A stretch of 10,485 nucleotides of DNA from Acetobacterium sp. (GCA_022013395.1 JAKLQL010000156.1:1-10485); one strand, 5' to 3'. Positions 1 to 8,728 are shown, counted from the first letter of the stretch. Translations and numbers: made by a program. Notes: generated by a model not told the origin, from the sequence alone.

Positions 1-204
<204 letters not shown>

Positions 205-555
205 CTAATAAAGTGGATCATTTAACTCTTCATTGAGTGATCCGGTAATGGTCAGGTGGTCCAATCGGTTTTTCACATCCTGCATCAATGACTTAATTTC
301 CGGTTTTTCCAGGTCTGTCAGCCAGGTATAGCGCTCTTTGTAGGCATCGGCCAGGCAAACGGCGTCTACCCAGTAGCATTTATCCTCTGAACTTTTCGCA
401 GTAACCGTTTCATCGCATAAGAGTTGGGTGGTCATCCCGAGAATATTTTCATTTTGTCGTTCCCGATCCCAGGTGCGTGAATGAAACTGCCACAAACATT
501 TCTTCATAATATAATCAATTAATTGCTCGACGCGGTCTTTTGTCAATTCATCCAT
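205..555 (-). CDS. anfG: AnfG, Fe-only nitrogenase delta subunit
   Basis: AnfG is the small third subunit found only in vanadium and iron-only nitrogenases, where it binds the alpha chain of the hexameric dinitrogenase. The 116-residue product has the family hallmarks: [28 protein letters not shown] near the N-terminus (residues about 12-39), [13 protein letters not shown] in the middle and the C-terminal [11 protein letters not shown]. Its presence shows the operon does not encode a molybdenum enzyme. The open frame extends upstream to 570, where an ATG overlaps the anfD stop. The start at 555 is preferred because GGAGG (564-568) lies 8 nt before it, and the extra five residues would be encoded by the ribosome site itself. 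It lies between anfD and anfK in the usual D-G-K order. Confidence 0.96.
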   Translation of the reverse strand: MDELTKDRVEQLIDYIMKKCLWQFHSRTWDRERQNENILGMTTQLLCDETVTAKSSEDKCYWVDAVCLADAYKERYTWLTDLEKPEIKSLMQDVKNRLDHLTITGSLNEELNDPLY

Positions 556-563
556 TATTTTCA

Positions 564-568
564 CCTCC
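564..568 (-). promoter_or_regulatory. anfG ribosome binding site
   Basis: On the minus strand this reads GGAGG, 8 nt before the ATG at 555-553. It lies inside the longer open frame that starts at 570, so it argues for the internal start. It sits just downstream of the anfD stop codon (572-570). Confidence 0.8.
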
Positions 569-569
569 A

Positions 570-2156
<1,587 letters not shown>

Positions 2157-2163
2157 TTAGTTT

Positions 2164-2529
2164 TTAAATAATGGCGGCTTCGCCTTCTTCATCCGTTCGG
2201 ACCCGGACCACATTGTCAACGGGACAAACGAATATTTTGCCATCGCCAATTTCTGACGTTTGATTGATTTCTACAATTTTAGATAATATCTGGTCAACGT
2301 CCTCATCTTTGACGACTATCGAAAGCTGACGCTTGGGGATATATTTCATCACTCGCGGTTGTTCCAGAATGCCGGGTCTAATTTCAATGTTGATCTCACC
2401 GATGAGTCCCCGCTGTTTTCCTCTGCCGAGAACTGGTATGGCGGTCATGGCCGGGTACCCCAGCTTATCCAGGGCATCCTTGGTGGCACCAACTTTTTTG
2501 GGACGGATGATTGCAATTATTTCTTTCAT
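2164..2529 (-). CDS. nifI2: NifI2, PII-like nitrogenase regulator
   Basis: This 121-residue PII-family protein works with NifI1. In methanogens the NifI1-NifI2 complex binds dinitrogenase and blocks it when ammonia is present, an effect relieved by 2-oxoglutarate. The PII core is clear: MKEIIAIIRPKK at the start, GRGKQRG before the T-loop, the nucleotide-binding EIGDGKIFVCPVDNVVRVRT at residues 93-112, and an acidic tail. The T-loop (about residues 37-67, containing EINIEIRPGILEQPRVMKYIPKRQ) is long and unlike that of GlnB, as is typical of NifI2. No tyrosine sits at the GlnB Tyr51 uridylylation position. The start lies 8 nt after the nifI1 stop, with AGGTGA as ribosome site. Its position between nifI1 and anfD implies the partner is the iron-only dinitrogenase. 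Confidence 0.94.
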   Translation of the reverse strand: MKEIIAIIRPKKVGATKDALDKLGYPAMTAIPVLGRGKQRGLIGEINIEIRPGILEQPRVMKYIPKRQLSIVVKDEDVDQILSKIVEINQTSEIGDGKIFVCPVDNVVRVRTDEEGEAAII

Positions 2530-2537
2530 GACATCAC

Positions 2538-2855
2538 CTAAAGTGTGGTGTCGCCGGTACGAACTGCCACAACCCTTTCGACTGGGGTGATAAAGATCTT
2601 ACCATCGCCAAAATTACCGGTGTAGGCCTTGTATTTTATCAGTTTCAAAACCTCATCAACATTTTCATCTTCAACAACCAACATGATCACGGTTTTTGGC
2701 AACTCATCATAGTGGGTTGATCCCAAAGTAATTCCTTTTTGTTTTCCGCGACCAAAGGCACTGCTTTTAGTCATTGAAATAAAACCTGCTTCGGCAAGGC
2801 CATCGGCGATTGTGTCTGACGCTTCGGGCCGGATAATTGCGCGTATCATTTTCAT
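2538..2855 (-). CDS. nifI1: NifI1, PII-like nitrogenase regulator
   Basis: This 105-residue PII-like protein is the first of the nifI pair. The PII fold is shown by MKMIRAIIRPEASD, the FGRGKQKGIT stretch, LPKTVIMLVVEDENVD and the nucleotide-binding GNFGDGKIFITPVERVVAVRTGD near the C-terminus. Compared with E. coli GlnB, the T-loop (about residues 40-53) is shortened by roughly three residues and lacks the tyrosine that GlnD uridylylates, so regulation is probably by direct binding of 2-oxoglutarate and nucleotides. It follows anfH by 24 nt and has GAGG 9 nt before its ATG. No terminator-like hairpin separates it from anfH. It should form a hetero-complex with NifI2 and act on the AnfDGK enzyme. 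Confidence 0.94.
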   Translation of the reverse strand: MKMIRAIIRPEASDTIADGLAEAGFISMTKSSAFGRGKQKGITLGSTHYDELPKTVIMLVVEDENVDEVLKLIKYKAYTGNFGDGKIFITPVERVVAVRTGDTTL

Positions 2856-2879
2856 TTGATTAAACCTCTTTCTTTTTAA

Positions 2880-3737
<858 letters not shown>

Positions 3738-3754
3738 TTATAAAAAAAAGCTAC

Positions 3755-3780
3755 TTAATTCAGTATGATACTGGAATTAA
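3755..3780. promoter_or_regulatory. Palindrome in the anfH leader (candidate operator)
   Basis: TTAATTCAGTAT, one G, then ATACTGGAATTAA: the arms are complementary over 12 bp apart from one extra G. It lies downstream of the predicted anfH promoter and about 50 bp before the start codon, where a bound repressor would block transcription. As RNA it could also fold with a TATGATA-type loop. Confidence 0.45.
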
Positions 3781-3813
3781 ATAACTTCTTTGTTATTCAG
3801 TAAATTATGGGGT

Positions 3814-3842
3814 ATTTTATTGCAAACAATAACGTTTGTCAC
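3814..3842 (-). promoter_or_regulatory. Predicted sigma70-type promoter of the anf operon
   Basis: On the minus strand the -35 box GTGACA (3842-3837, 5 of 6 to consensus) and the -10 box TAAAAT (3819-3814, 5 of 6) are separated by exactly 17 bp. Transcription would start near 3807, giving an untranslated leader of about 100 nt. The -35 box lies inside the first copy of the 18-bp repeated element, so a protein binding that element would touch RNA polymerase directly. Confidence 0.6.
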
Positions 3843-3846
3843 ATTT
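3829..3846. repeat. 18-bp direct repeat, copy 1
   Basis: ATAACGTTTGTCACATTT, identical to 4044-4061 and in the same orientation. It contains AACGTT and, on the minus strand, the anfH -35 box GTGACA. The identity stops sharply at both ends. Confidence 0.8.
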
Positions 3847-3910
3847 AAAGCATTTAACAAAACAAAATATAAATTTAAATGGTACGGTATAAATATTTTG
3901 CTTCTGATCC

Positions 3911-3944
3911 GTTTGGATATGTTTAGTACTGTTTGGTTATGTTT
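3911..3944. repeat. Four helically phased GTTT motifs
   Basis: GTTT occurs at 3911, 3921, 3931 and 3941, exactly 10 bp apart. The first and third are both GTTTGG and are followed by ATAT and TTAT. Spacing of one helical turn puts all four on one DNA face. This is an imperfect 20-bp tandem repeat upstream of the predicted anfH promoter, and could be an activator array or a bent segment. Confidence 0.45.
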
Positions 3945-4043
3945 TTATTGATTAATATGTATTCTAATACGATGAAAATAAAATGTCAATACATTTTTAG
4001 CAAATAATTTAGTAGGTCGTTTACATGTTTTATTTAGCGTTTT

Positions 4044-4061
4044 ATAACGTTTGTCACATTT
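4044..4061. repeat. 18-bp direct repeat, copy 2
   Basis: Exact copy of 3829-3846, 215 bp away in the same orientation. On the minus strand it also contains GTGACA, with a weaker -10-like AATAAA 17 bp further on (4034-4029), so a second, weaker anf promoter is possible. Confidence 0.8.
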
Positions 4062-4080
4062 GATATTCGTGTGAGACAGG

Positions 4081-4120
4081 GAGGTTGAAAATTCTCCATA
4101 TCGATGGAAAGATCAACCTC
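4081..4120. promoter_or_regulatory. Inverted repeat / hairpin upstream of the regulator promoter
   Basis: GAGGTTGA (4081-4088) and TCAACCTC (4113-4120) are perfectly complementary. Inside them CCAT-atcg-ATGG (4096-4107) forms a second, inner stem. It lies before the predicted regulator promoter, so on the plus strand it acts as DNA and not as a leader. No T-run follows on either strand, so it is unlikely to be a terminator. Confidence 0.45.
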
Positions 4121-4149
4121 TGAATTAGGTGAACGTGTTGAGGCTAAAG

Positions 4150-4178
4150 TTGTAATAAAAATGAGATTATGATAAAAT
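4150..4178 (+). promoter_or_regulatory. Predicted promoter of the HTH-PBP regulator
   Basis: TTGTAA (4150-4155) and TAAAAT (4173-4178) are separated by 17 bp, matching consensus at 4 and 5 of 6 bases. The predicted leader is about 65 nt. The region is AT-rich, so chance matches are common. Confidence 0.45.
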
Positions 4179-4248
4179 TCAAAAATAAGTTGAATGAAAA
4201 AGTAATCCGTTAGGATGAATTTAATATTAAAAATGATGGGGGCGTATT

Positions 4249-5229
4249 GTGGAAAAGGATTTATTAAGCGCACAAGAAGTTGCCGATATTTTAAAAATCG
4301 CCAGAAATACCGTATATGGGCTTATCAAACGAGGCGAATTATCGTCCTCTAAAGTGGGAAAACAGGTCAGAATATCGCGGGGTGAGGTTGACGCGTATTT
4401 AAACAGAACCATGAATACGGAGAAAAACACCTATAAACAGAACGGCGATTACGGCCTTTTTCAGGAACAGAATAGTCAACCGTTCTCAGATCAAACTCCG
4501 ATTGAAGGGACGAGGAGAAAAGAATTTGTTATTTGCGGCCAGGACATTTCGCTGGATATCTTAATGAATCACCTGAATAATCGCAATGAGGCACTCCAGA
4601 TTTATCGTTCTTATCTGGGGAGTTATAATGGCATTTACGCCCTTTATCTGGGGAAGGTCAATTTGGCCACCGCTCACATGTGGGATGGCGATACTGACGA
4701 ATACAACACTTCTTATGTGAAAAAAATGATGCCAGGTGTTCCGGCATTAATTATCCGGATTGCCCGGCGTCAGCAGGGCTTTTATGTGCAAAAAAATAAT
4801 CCTCAAGGCATTTATGACTGGGCTGATTTAAAGCGGCCGGATATAACAATCGTCAATCGGGAAAAAGGCAGCGGCACGCGGATTTTGTTAGATGAGAAAC
4901 TCCGCCTTGAAGGGATTGATGGCGAAAAAATCGATGGTTACTTTCGTGAGTGCAAGTCTCATCTGGCCGTTGCCAATATTGTTTCCCGGGGTGGCGCTGA
5001 TGTGGGCATTGGCTGTGAAACCGGCTGTATCAGTATCCCTGGGGTTGAATTCATTCCGCTGCAAACCGAATCTTATGATCTGGTAATCAGGAAGTCGGAT
5101 GCAAAAAATCAGCCTTACAAGATGATTCTGGAAATCATCACGTCAGACTCCTTTAAAATGGATCTGCAAAGTATTTATAATTATGATACATCAGAGACGG
5201 GGAAGATCATTCAAAGTAATGAGAACTAA
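4249..5229 (+). CDS. One-component regulator: excisionase-type HTH fused to a molybdate-binding-type PBP domain
   Basis: The 326-residue protein joins two parts. Residues 1-53 (LLSAQEVADILKIARNTVYGLIKRGELSSSKVGKQVRISRGEVDAYLNR) form a MerR/excisionase-type helix-turn-helix. A polar linker covers about 54-90. Residues about 91-315 look like the periplasmic-binding-protein-like domain often annotated as molybdate-binding (PF12727/COG1910 type), with NREKGSGTRILLDEKL at 203-218 and a glycine-rich GGADVGIGCETG. No signal peptide or membrane segment is present, so the ligand is sensed in the cytoplasm. It starts with GTG, preceded by GGGGG at 4238-4242. It is divergent from anfH across a complex control region, so control of the anf operon by molybdate, tungstate or another small ligand is a reasonable inference. 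The ligand and the sign of regulation cannot be read from sequence. Confidence 0.8.
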   Translation: MEKDLLSAQEVADILKIARNTVYGLIKRGELSSSKVGKQVRISRGEVDAYLNRTMNTEKNTYKQNGDYGLFQEQNSQPFSDQTPIEGTRRKEFVICGQDISLDILMNHLNNRNEALQIYRSYLGSYNGIYALYLGKVNLATAHMWDGDTDEYNTSYVKKMMPGVPALIIRIARRQQGFYVQKNNPQGIYDWADLKRPDITIVNREKGSGTRILLDEKLRLEGIDGEKIDGYFRECKSHLAVANIVSRGGADVGIGCETGCISIPGVEFIPLQTESYDLVIRKSDAKNQPYKMILEIITSDSFKMDLQSIYNYDTSETGKIIQSNEN

Positions 5230-5262
5230 TTAATCTGCGGATTAGTAATAGGCTTTAAAATT

Positions 5263-5315
5263 AAGGGCGTGTCACAAAGCAACGCTAAAAGTTGCTTTGT
5301 GACACGCCCTTTTTT
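5263..5315 (+). terminator. Rho-independent terminator of the regulator gene (exceptionally long perfect stem)
   Basis: A perfect 21-bp stem (5263-5283 with 5291-5311) closes a 7-nt loop GCTAAAA and runs into six T residues (5310-5315). It begins 33 bp after the stop of the regulator. On the opposite strand only a broken T-run (TTAATTTT) follows, so termination of the ABC operon there would be weaker. The 151-bp gap holding it has no other feature I can support. Confidence 0.85.
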
Positions 5316-5380
5316 CTGCGGTCGGAGATTCAGCAATATTGACGACTTCCTTTTTGAAAAGAAGTGAGAAGAAGTATTAA

Positions 5381-6547
5381 CTAAGCTTCCACCCGCCGCT
5401 GCTTAATCAGCACCAACGTTACGGCCAGCACCGCCACCCCGAAGGCCAGCACCAGTACCATGCTGGTGAAAATGGATTGAAGATTGTCAGCATTGAAGTT
5501 GACGGCAGCGGTGATTTCGTTATTCGCTTTAACATACCAGTAGGTGGGGGTAAAACTGGCAATGGTCAGCACATTGGCACCCAGCAGTGCTTGGGGGACA
5601 AAGACGCCGCTGATAAAGCTGGTGCCCAAAGCGAAGACATTGGCGACGGCAGACATAGCCCCTCGGCTTTTGACCAAATTGCCGATTAAATAGCTAATGC
5701 TTAAGGCCGCCAGAGTGAAGACAAAGGAGTTTAAAAGCAGCAGCAAGCCGGTGGCAGTAAACATAAAACTGCCATACATGACAAAGCTTGCTGAGATCAG
5801 AACCAGCCAGGTTAGAACGGCAAAACTGACATTGCCCAGAATCATCTGAAAATTCATGCTGGTTGACCGGATCGGGGAGCAGAGATTCCGCCGTTTTAAA
5901 TCAGTGTCATTGAAAACCAGCATCACTGAGCAGACCCCCAGAATCAGAATGGCAAAAGTGGAATAGGATAGATAGTTGAAATAATATCCGGATTTTTCGG
6001 CATAAGCGGAGTGGGTGCCATTACTGATCATGGTCACTTCACTTTGCTTTGCCAGATCCGTTTTTAGATATTGGTTAAGATCAGTCTGGTTGAGATCGGG
6101 CAGATAGGTGGTGTAGGTTTTAACGGTGTTCAGGTATTTATTGATCAGCAGATCCATGTAGATGTTGCTGGTGGAGTCTGGTACGGTTGTTTTTTCCAAC
6201 TGGACATCCTGACCTCTTAACATCGCTTCGGTAAACCCGGCAGGCACCCGAAGGATGTATTCCACCTGTCGGAAGAACAAGGCATCCTGAAGCTTTTGGG
6301 TATCATCGGGAACATCGACCAGATTGGCATTTTCACCTAAGTAGGTTTTGAGTCCATCCACCAACTGAGAATCGCCATCGTTATTGATAAAGGCAATATT
6401 GACCTTGACCTTGGTAAAATCAGTGTCCTGGGGCGGGTTATAGGTGCTGCTGAGTAGTAGCGCCAAGACCATGAAAACTACCAGGTAAATCAGGATCTGG
6501 CCGCGATTCTTCTGGATTACTTTGAAAAAAGCTTTATAAACTTGCAT
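5381..6547 (-). CDS. ABC-2 type transporter permease (second permease)
   Basis: This 388-residue membrane protein is one half of the transmembrane channel of an ABC-2 exporter. The layout is typical: one membrane segment near residues 17-33, a large extracytoplasmic domain (about 35-190), then five hydrophobic segments in the C-terminal half, ending in the basic tail KQRRVEA. The stretch FISGVFVPQALLGANVLTIASFTPTYWYV is characteristic of ABC-2 permeases. Its start overlaps the end of the first permease by 14 bp, and AGGAG lies 8 nt before the ATG, so translation is probably coupled. With the two genes before it, it forms a complete ATPase-permease-permease exporter like the LnrN (YfiN) type. 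The substrate is not evident. It is the last gene of the operon. Confidence 0.87.
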   Translation of the reverse strand: MQVYKAFFKVIQKNRGQILIYLVVFMVLALLLSSTYNPPQDTDFTKVKVNIAFINNDGDSQLVDGLKTYLGENANLVDVPDDTQKLQDALFFRQVEYILRVPAGFTEAMLRGQDVQLEKTTVPDSTSNIYMDLLINKYLNTVKTYTTYLPDLNQTDLNQYLKTDLAKQSEVTMISNGTHSAYAEKSGYYFNYLSYSTFAILILGVCSVMLVFNDTDLKRRNLCSPIRSTSMNFQMILGNVSFAVLTWLVLISASFVMYGSFMFTATGLLLLLNSFVFTLAALSISYLIGNLVKSRGAMSAVANVFALGTSFISGVFVPQALLGANVLTIASFTPTYWYVKANNEITAAVNFNADNLQSIFTSMVLVLAFGVAVLAVTLVLIKQRRVEA

Positions 6548-7661
6548 ATTTCTGTCTCCTTAATACAAAATACGTGATCGAACTGAATGCAATGATGAAA
6601 CCGCACAGCAGCAGGATGTCCGTAAAAAACTGGGTATGGGTATTGTAGTAATACAGGGCATAAAAACTGTCGGTGATCAGATTGGCCGGGTTGAGGTAAC
6701 CCAGAATCGGAGCTTTGGTCATCACAAGATACTTCATGTCGGCAGACATCATTCCGGCTAGAAAGGACATGGTCATGGTGGAGCCGATTAGGATACCGAT
6801 TTTGAGTCCCTCGCCTTTTTTGACAATTGAACCAATGCAGGCACCAAAGGTCACCCCGGTGAGGCTTCCCACCACACAGGTCAGGGCAATATAGCCCAAC
6901 TGGTCACCAAAACTGATGTCCAGTACCTTGATTAGAAAGGTCAGCAGAATCAAAAGTTCCAGCAGTTGGATGGTTGTGGCAGCCAGCATCGAGGAAATAA
7001 AGACCGTCAGTTTATTAGTGGGAGCCAGATTGATTCGGGCACCCACGGCGGAGAGATCCGCCTGAATCGCCACCACTTCTTTTACTCCCAGAAACCCACC
7101 ATATAAACAGGTCATCGCAATTAGGGCATAAAAATAATTGACAATCGGATCTGGGTTGGAGTGGCTGGCAGAAACTGTGGTCAGGTATTCAGTTCGACTG
7201 GAAATTCCAGTTAGCATACCATTATTCAGGGCAGCAGGGTTTTGGCTGATAACAGTGACGATGGTCGCAGATGATTGAACAAAATCATCCAGAAATTCCC
7301 GGATGATGGTTTGATTGAGACCAGACTGGTTTACTACTAGGTGGAGATCAGAATCAAAAACAATATAACCATCGATTTGATTATCTTTGAGTAGCGCATC
7401 GGCTACTTCACTGGTCGTGTACTGAACAATAAACAAATCATTGGCCCCATCGATGGCCTGAGTGAAAGCCGGGTTCTGATCCAACGCCTCATTCTGAACC
7501 ACCGCCACATTCACTTTCAGAAAATTATCGGCGCTTGAAAGGTTGGAAAAGGCCAGGTTAAATAGGGTAGCCAACAAAATTGGGAAAAGAAAGGTCCAGA
7601 ACATCAACTGTCGGTCTTTAAAGATGCACTTCAGACGATAGCGGTAATTAAATAAAAACAT
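6534..7661 (-). CDS. ABC-2 type transporter permease (first permease)
   Basis: A 375-residue permease of the ABC-2 family with the same layout as its neighbour: a basic N-terminus (NYRYRLKCIFKDRQ), a membrane segment at about 20-38 (MFWTFLFPILLATLFNLAF), an extracytoplasmic domain to about residue 175, and several C-terminal membrane segments. The GYLNPANLITDSFYALYYYN stretch before the last segment is typical of the family. The frame is open to 7712, overlapping the ATPase gene by 41 bp. The ATG at 7661 is chosen because AGGAGG (7668-7673) lies 6 nt before it and overlaps the ATPase stop. The gene then starts 10 bp after the ATPase, and the 17 upstream residues are probably not made. It most resembles LnrM (YfiM) in layout and order. 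Confidence 0.87.
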   Translation of the reverse strand: MFLFNYRYRLKCIFKDRQLMFWTFLFPILLATLFNLAFSNLSSADNFLKVNVAVVQNEALDQNPAFTQAIDGANDLFIVQYTTSEVADALLKDNQIDGYIVFDSDLHLVVNQSGLNQTIIREFLDDFVQSSATIVTVISQNPAALNNGMLTGISSRTEYLTTVSASHSNPDPIVNYFYALIAMTCLYGGFLGVKEVVAIQADLSAVGARINLAPTNKLTVFISSMLAATTIQLLELLILLTFLIKVLDISFGDQLGYIALTCVVGSLTGVTFGACIGSIVKKGEGLKIGILIGSTMTMSFLAGMMSADMKYLVMTKAPILGYLNPANLITDSFYALYYYNTHTQFFTDILLLCGFIIAFSSITYFVLRRQKYASL

Positions 7662-7667
7662 CGTCTT

Positions 7668-7673
7668 CCTCCT
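7668..7673 (-). promoter_or_regulatory. Ribosome binding site of the first permease
   Basis: The minus strand reads AGGAGG, 6 nt before the ATG at 7661-7659 and overlapping the TAG stop of the ATPase (7674-7672). It decides the start against the upstream ATG at 7712. Confidence 0.85.
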
Positions 7674-8604
7674 AATCTCGTAGTTCTTTGCCGGTGATTT
7701 CCAGAAAGACATCGTTCAGAGTTGGCGGTTCAGAATAAATTTTACCGATGGCAATATTTTGATCCTTCAAGTGATCAAGAATCGCAATCAGATTATTTTT
7801 TCCCCGACTTGACTTCACGACCAGCTGATGATCAGTTAACTCGGCCGAGATAATGTGTGACAATGCCTGGATTTCGGTGAGATCCAGATTCTCGGGGTTG
7901 AGCAGTTCAAGACTGATATGTTCGCCGGATTTAATCATTTTTTTGAGGTCTTCATTCGTACCCATGGCAATGATTTTGCCCTTATCCATGATGGCAATGC
8001 GACTGCAGATCTGTTCAACTTCTTCCATATAATGGGAAGTATAGATAATGGTGGCACCTTGGCGGTTCAACTCCAGGATCCCTTCCAGGATATTGTTGCG
8101 GCTCTGAGGATCGACGGCCACCGTGGGTTCATCCAAAATGATGAGCTTTGGTCGATGGGCAATACCACAGGCGATGTTCAAACGACGGAGCAGCCCACCA
8201 CTGAGTTTTTTTGGGTAGAATTTTTTAAAATCATTGAGCCCCACAAAATCGATGGCCTCGGCCACCAGTTTTTTTCGGGTTTGTTTATCAGAAACATAGA
8301 GACCGCAGAAATAGTCGATGTTTTCATAAACAGTCAGCTCATTAAAGACAGCCACGTTTTGCATCACAACCCCGATATTACGCTTGATATCATAGGCATC
8401 CGGAGACATTGGCTGATCGTAAATTTCGATCGTCCCCTTATCATATTTAAGCAGCGACAAGATGCAGTTGATAGCGGTGGTTTTTCCCGAACCGTTGGGT
8501 CCCAGCAGTCCCAGGATTTCGCCCTCCTGAACTTCCAGATTGAAGTGATCCAGAGCAATCAGATCCCCGTAGCGTTTGACCAGATTTTTTACATTGATTA
8601 CCAT
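7672..8604 (-). CDS. ABC transporter ATP-binding protein (LnrL/DrrA-like exporter ATPase)
   Basis: The 310-residue ATPase powers the two permeases encoded after it. The nucleotide-binding domain is complete: Walker A GPNGSGKT at 35-42, Q-loop glutamine at 82 (VVMQN), signature LSGGLLRRL at 134-142, Walker B LIILDEP at 154-160 with the catalytic glutamate at 159, and switch His191 (YTSHYMEE). Residues about 225-310 form the extra C-terminal region found in multidrug exporter ATPases. The residue after LSGG is leucine, where Gln or Met is more common. The start has GAGGAG 8 nt upstream. Family order and length match the ATPase of B. subtilis LnrLMN (YfiLMN), which exports linearmycins. The gene is divergent from a two-component system, as expected for an inducible resistance pump. 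Confidence 0.92.
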   Translation of the reverse strand: MVINVKNLVKRYGDLIALDHFNLEVQEGEILGLLGPNGSGKTTAINCILSLLKYDKGTIEIYDQPMSPDAYDIKRNIGVVMQNVAVFNELTVYENIDYFCGLYVSDKQTRKKLVAEAIDFVGLNDFKKFYPKKLSGGLLRRLNIACGIAHRPKLIILDEPTVAVDPQSRNNILEGILELNRQGATIIYTSHYMEEVEQICSRIAIMDKGKIIAMGTNEDLKKMIKSGEHISLELLNPENLDLTEIQALSHIISAELTDHQLVVKSSRGKNNLIAILDHLKDQNIAIGKIYSEPPTLNDVFLEITGKELRD

Positions 8605-8677
8605 AATAAATTCTCCTCTTTATCTGTGCGTCCAACCAGCAATGTGGGAGTCAGCGTTTTTATTTGTTGATGAGTTT

Positions 8678-8706
8678 ATTTTACGCCATCGGATGTCACA
8701 TTGTAA
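8678..8706 (-). promoter_or_regulatory. Predicted promoter of the ABC transporter operon
   Basis: On the minus strand TTACAA (8706-8701) and TAAAAT (8683-8678) are 17 bp apart. The -35 box lies between the arms of the GTCAC/GTGAC palindrome, so a bound regulator would overlap polymerase. Confidence 0.55.
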
Positions 8707-8711
8707 GTGAC
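8695..8711. promoter_or_regulatory. Palindrome GTCAC-N7-GTGAC (candidate operator)
   Basis: Perfect 5-bp arms separated by ATTGTAA and centred on the -35 box of the ABC promoter. Dyads of this size are typical targets for a dimer of a LuxR-type response regulator. Confidence 0.45.
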
Positions 8712-8728
8712 CTGCCTCCTGATTAGGT

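Noticed and set aside
4034..4273. 79-codon minus-strand open frame in the anfH/regulator intergenic region
   Set aside because: It crosses the inverted repeat and the start of the regulator gene, has no visible ribosome site, and reads as low-complexity AT-rich translation.
5341..5366. A dedicated terminator for the ABC operon (ACTTCCTTTTTGAAAAGAAGT region)
   Set aside because: The arms are short, bulged and almost without a loop, and no T-run follows on the minus strand.
7918..8670. 250-codon open frame on the plus strand, antisense to the ABC ATPase
   Set aside because: It lies almost wholly opposite a gene with complete ATPase motifs, has no recognisable domain and no convincing ribosome site. 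It is a by-product of codon use in the real gene.
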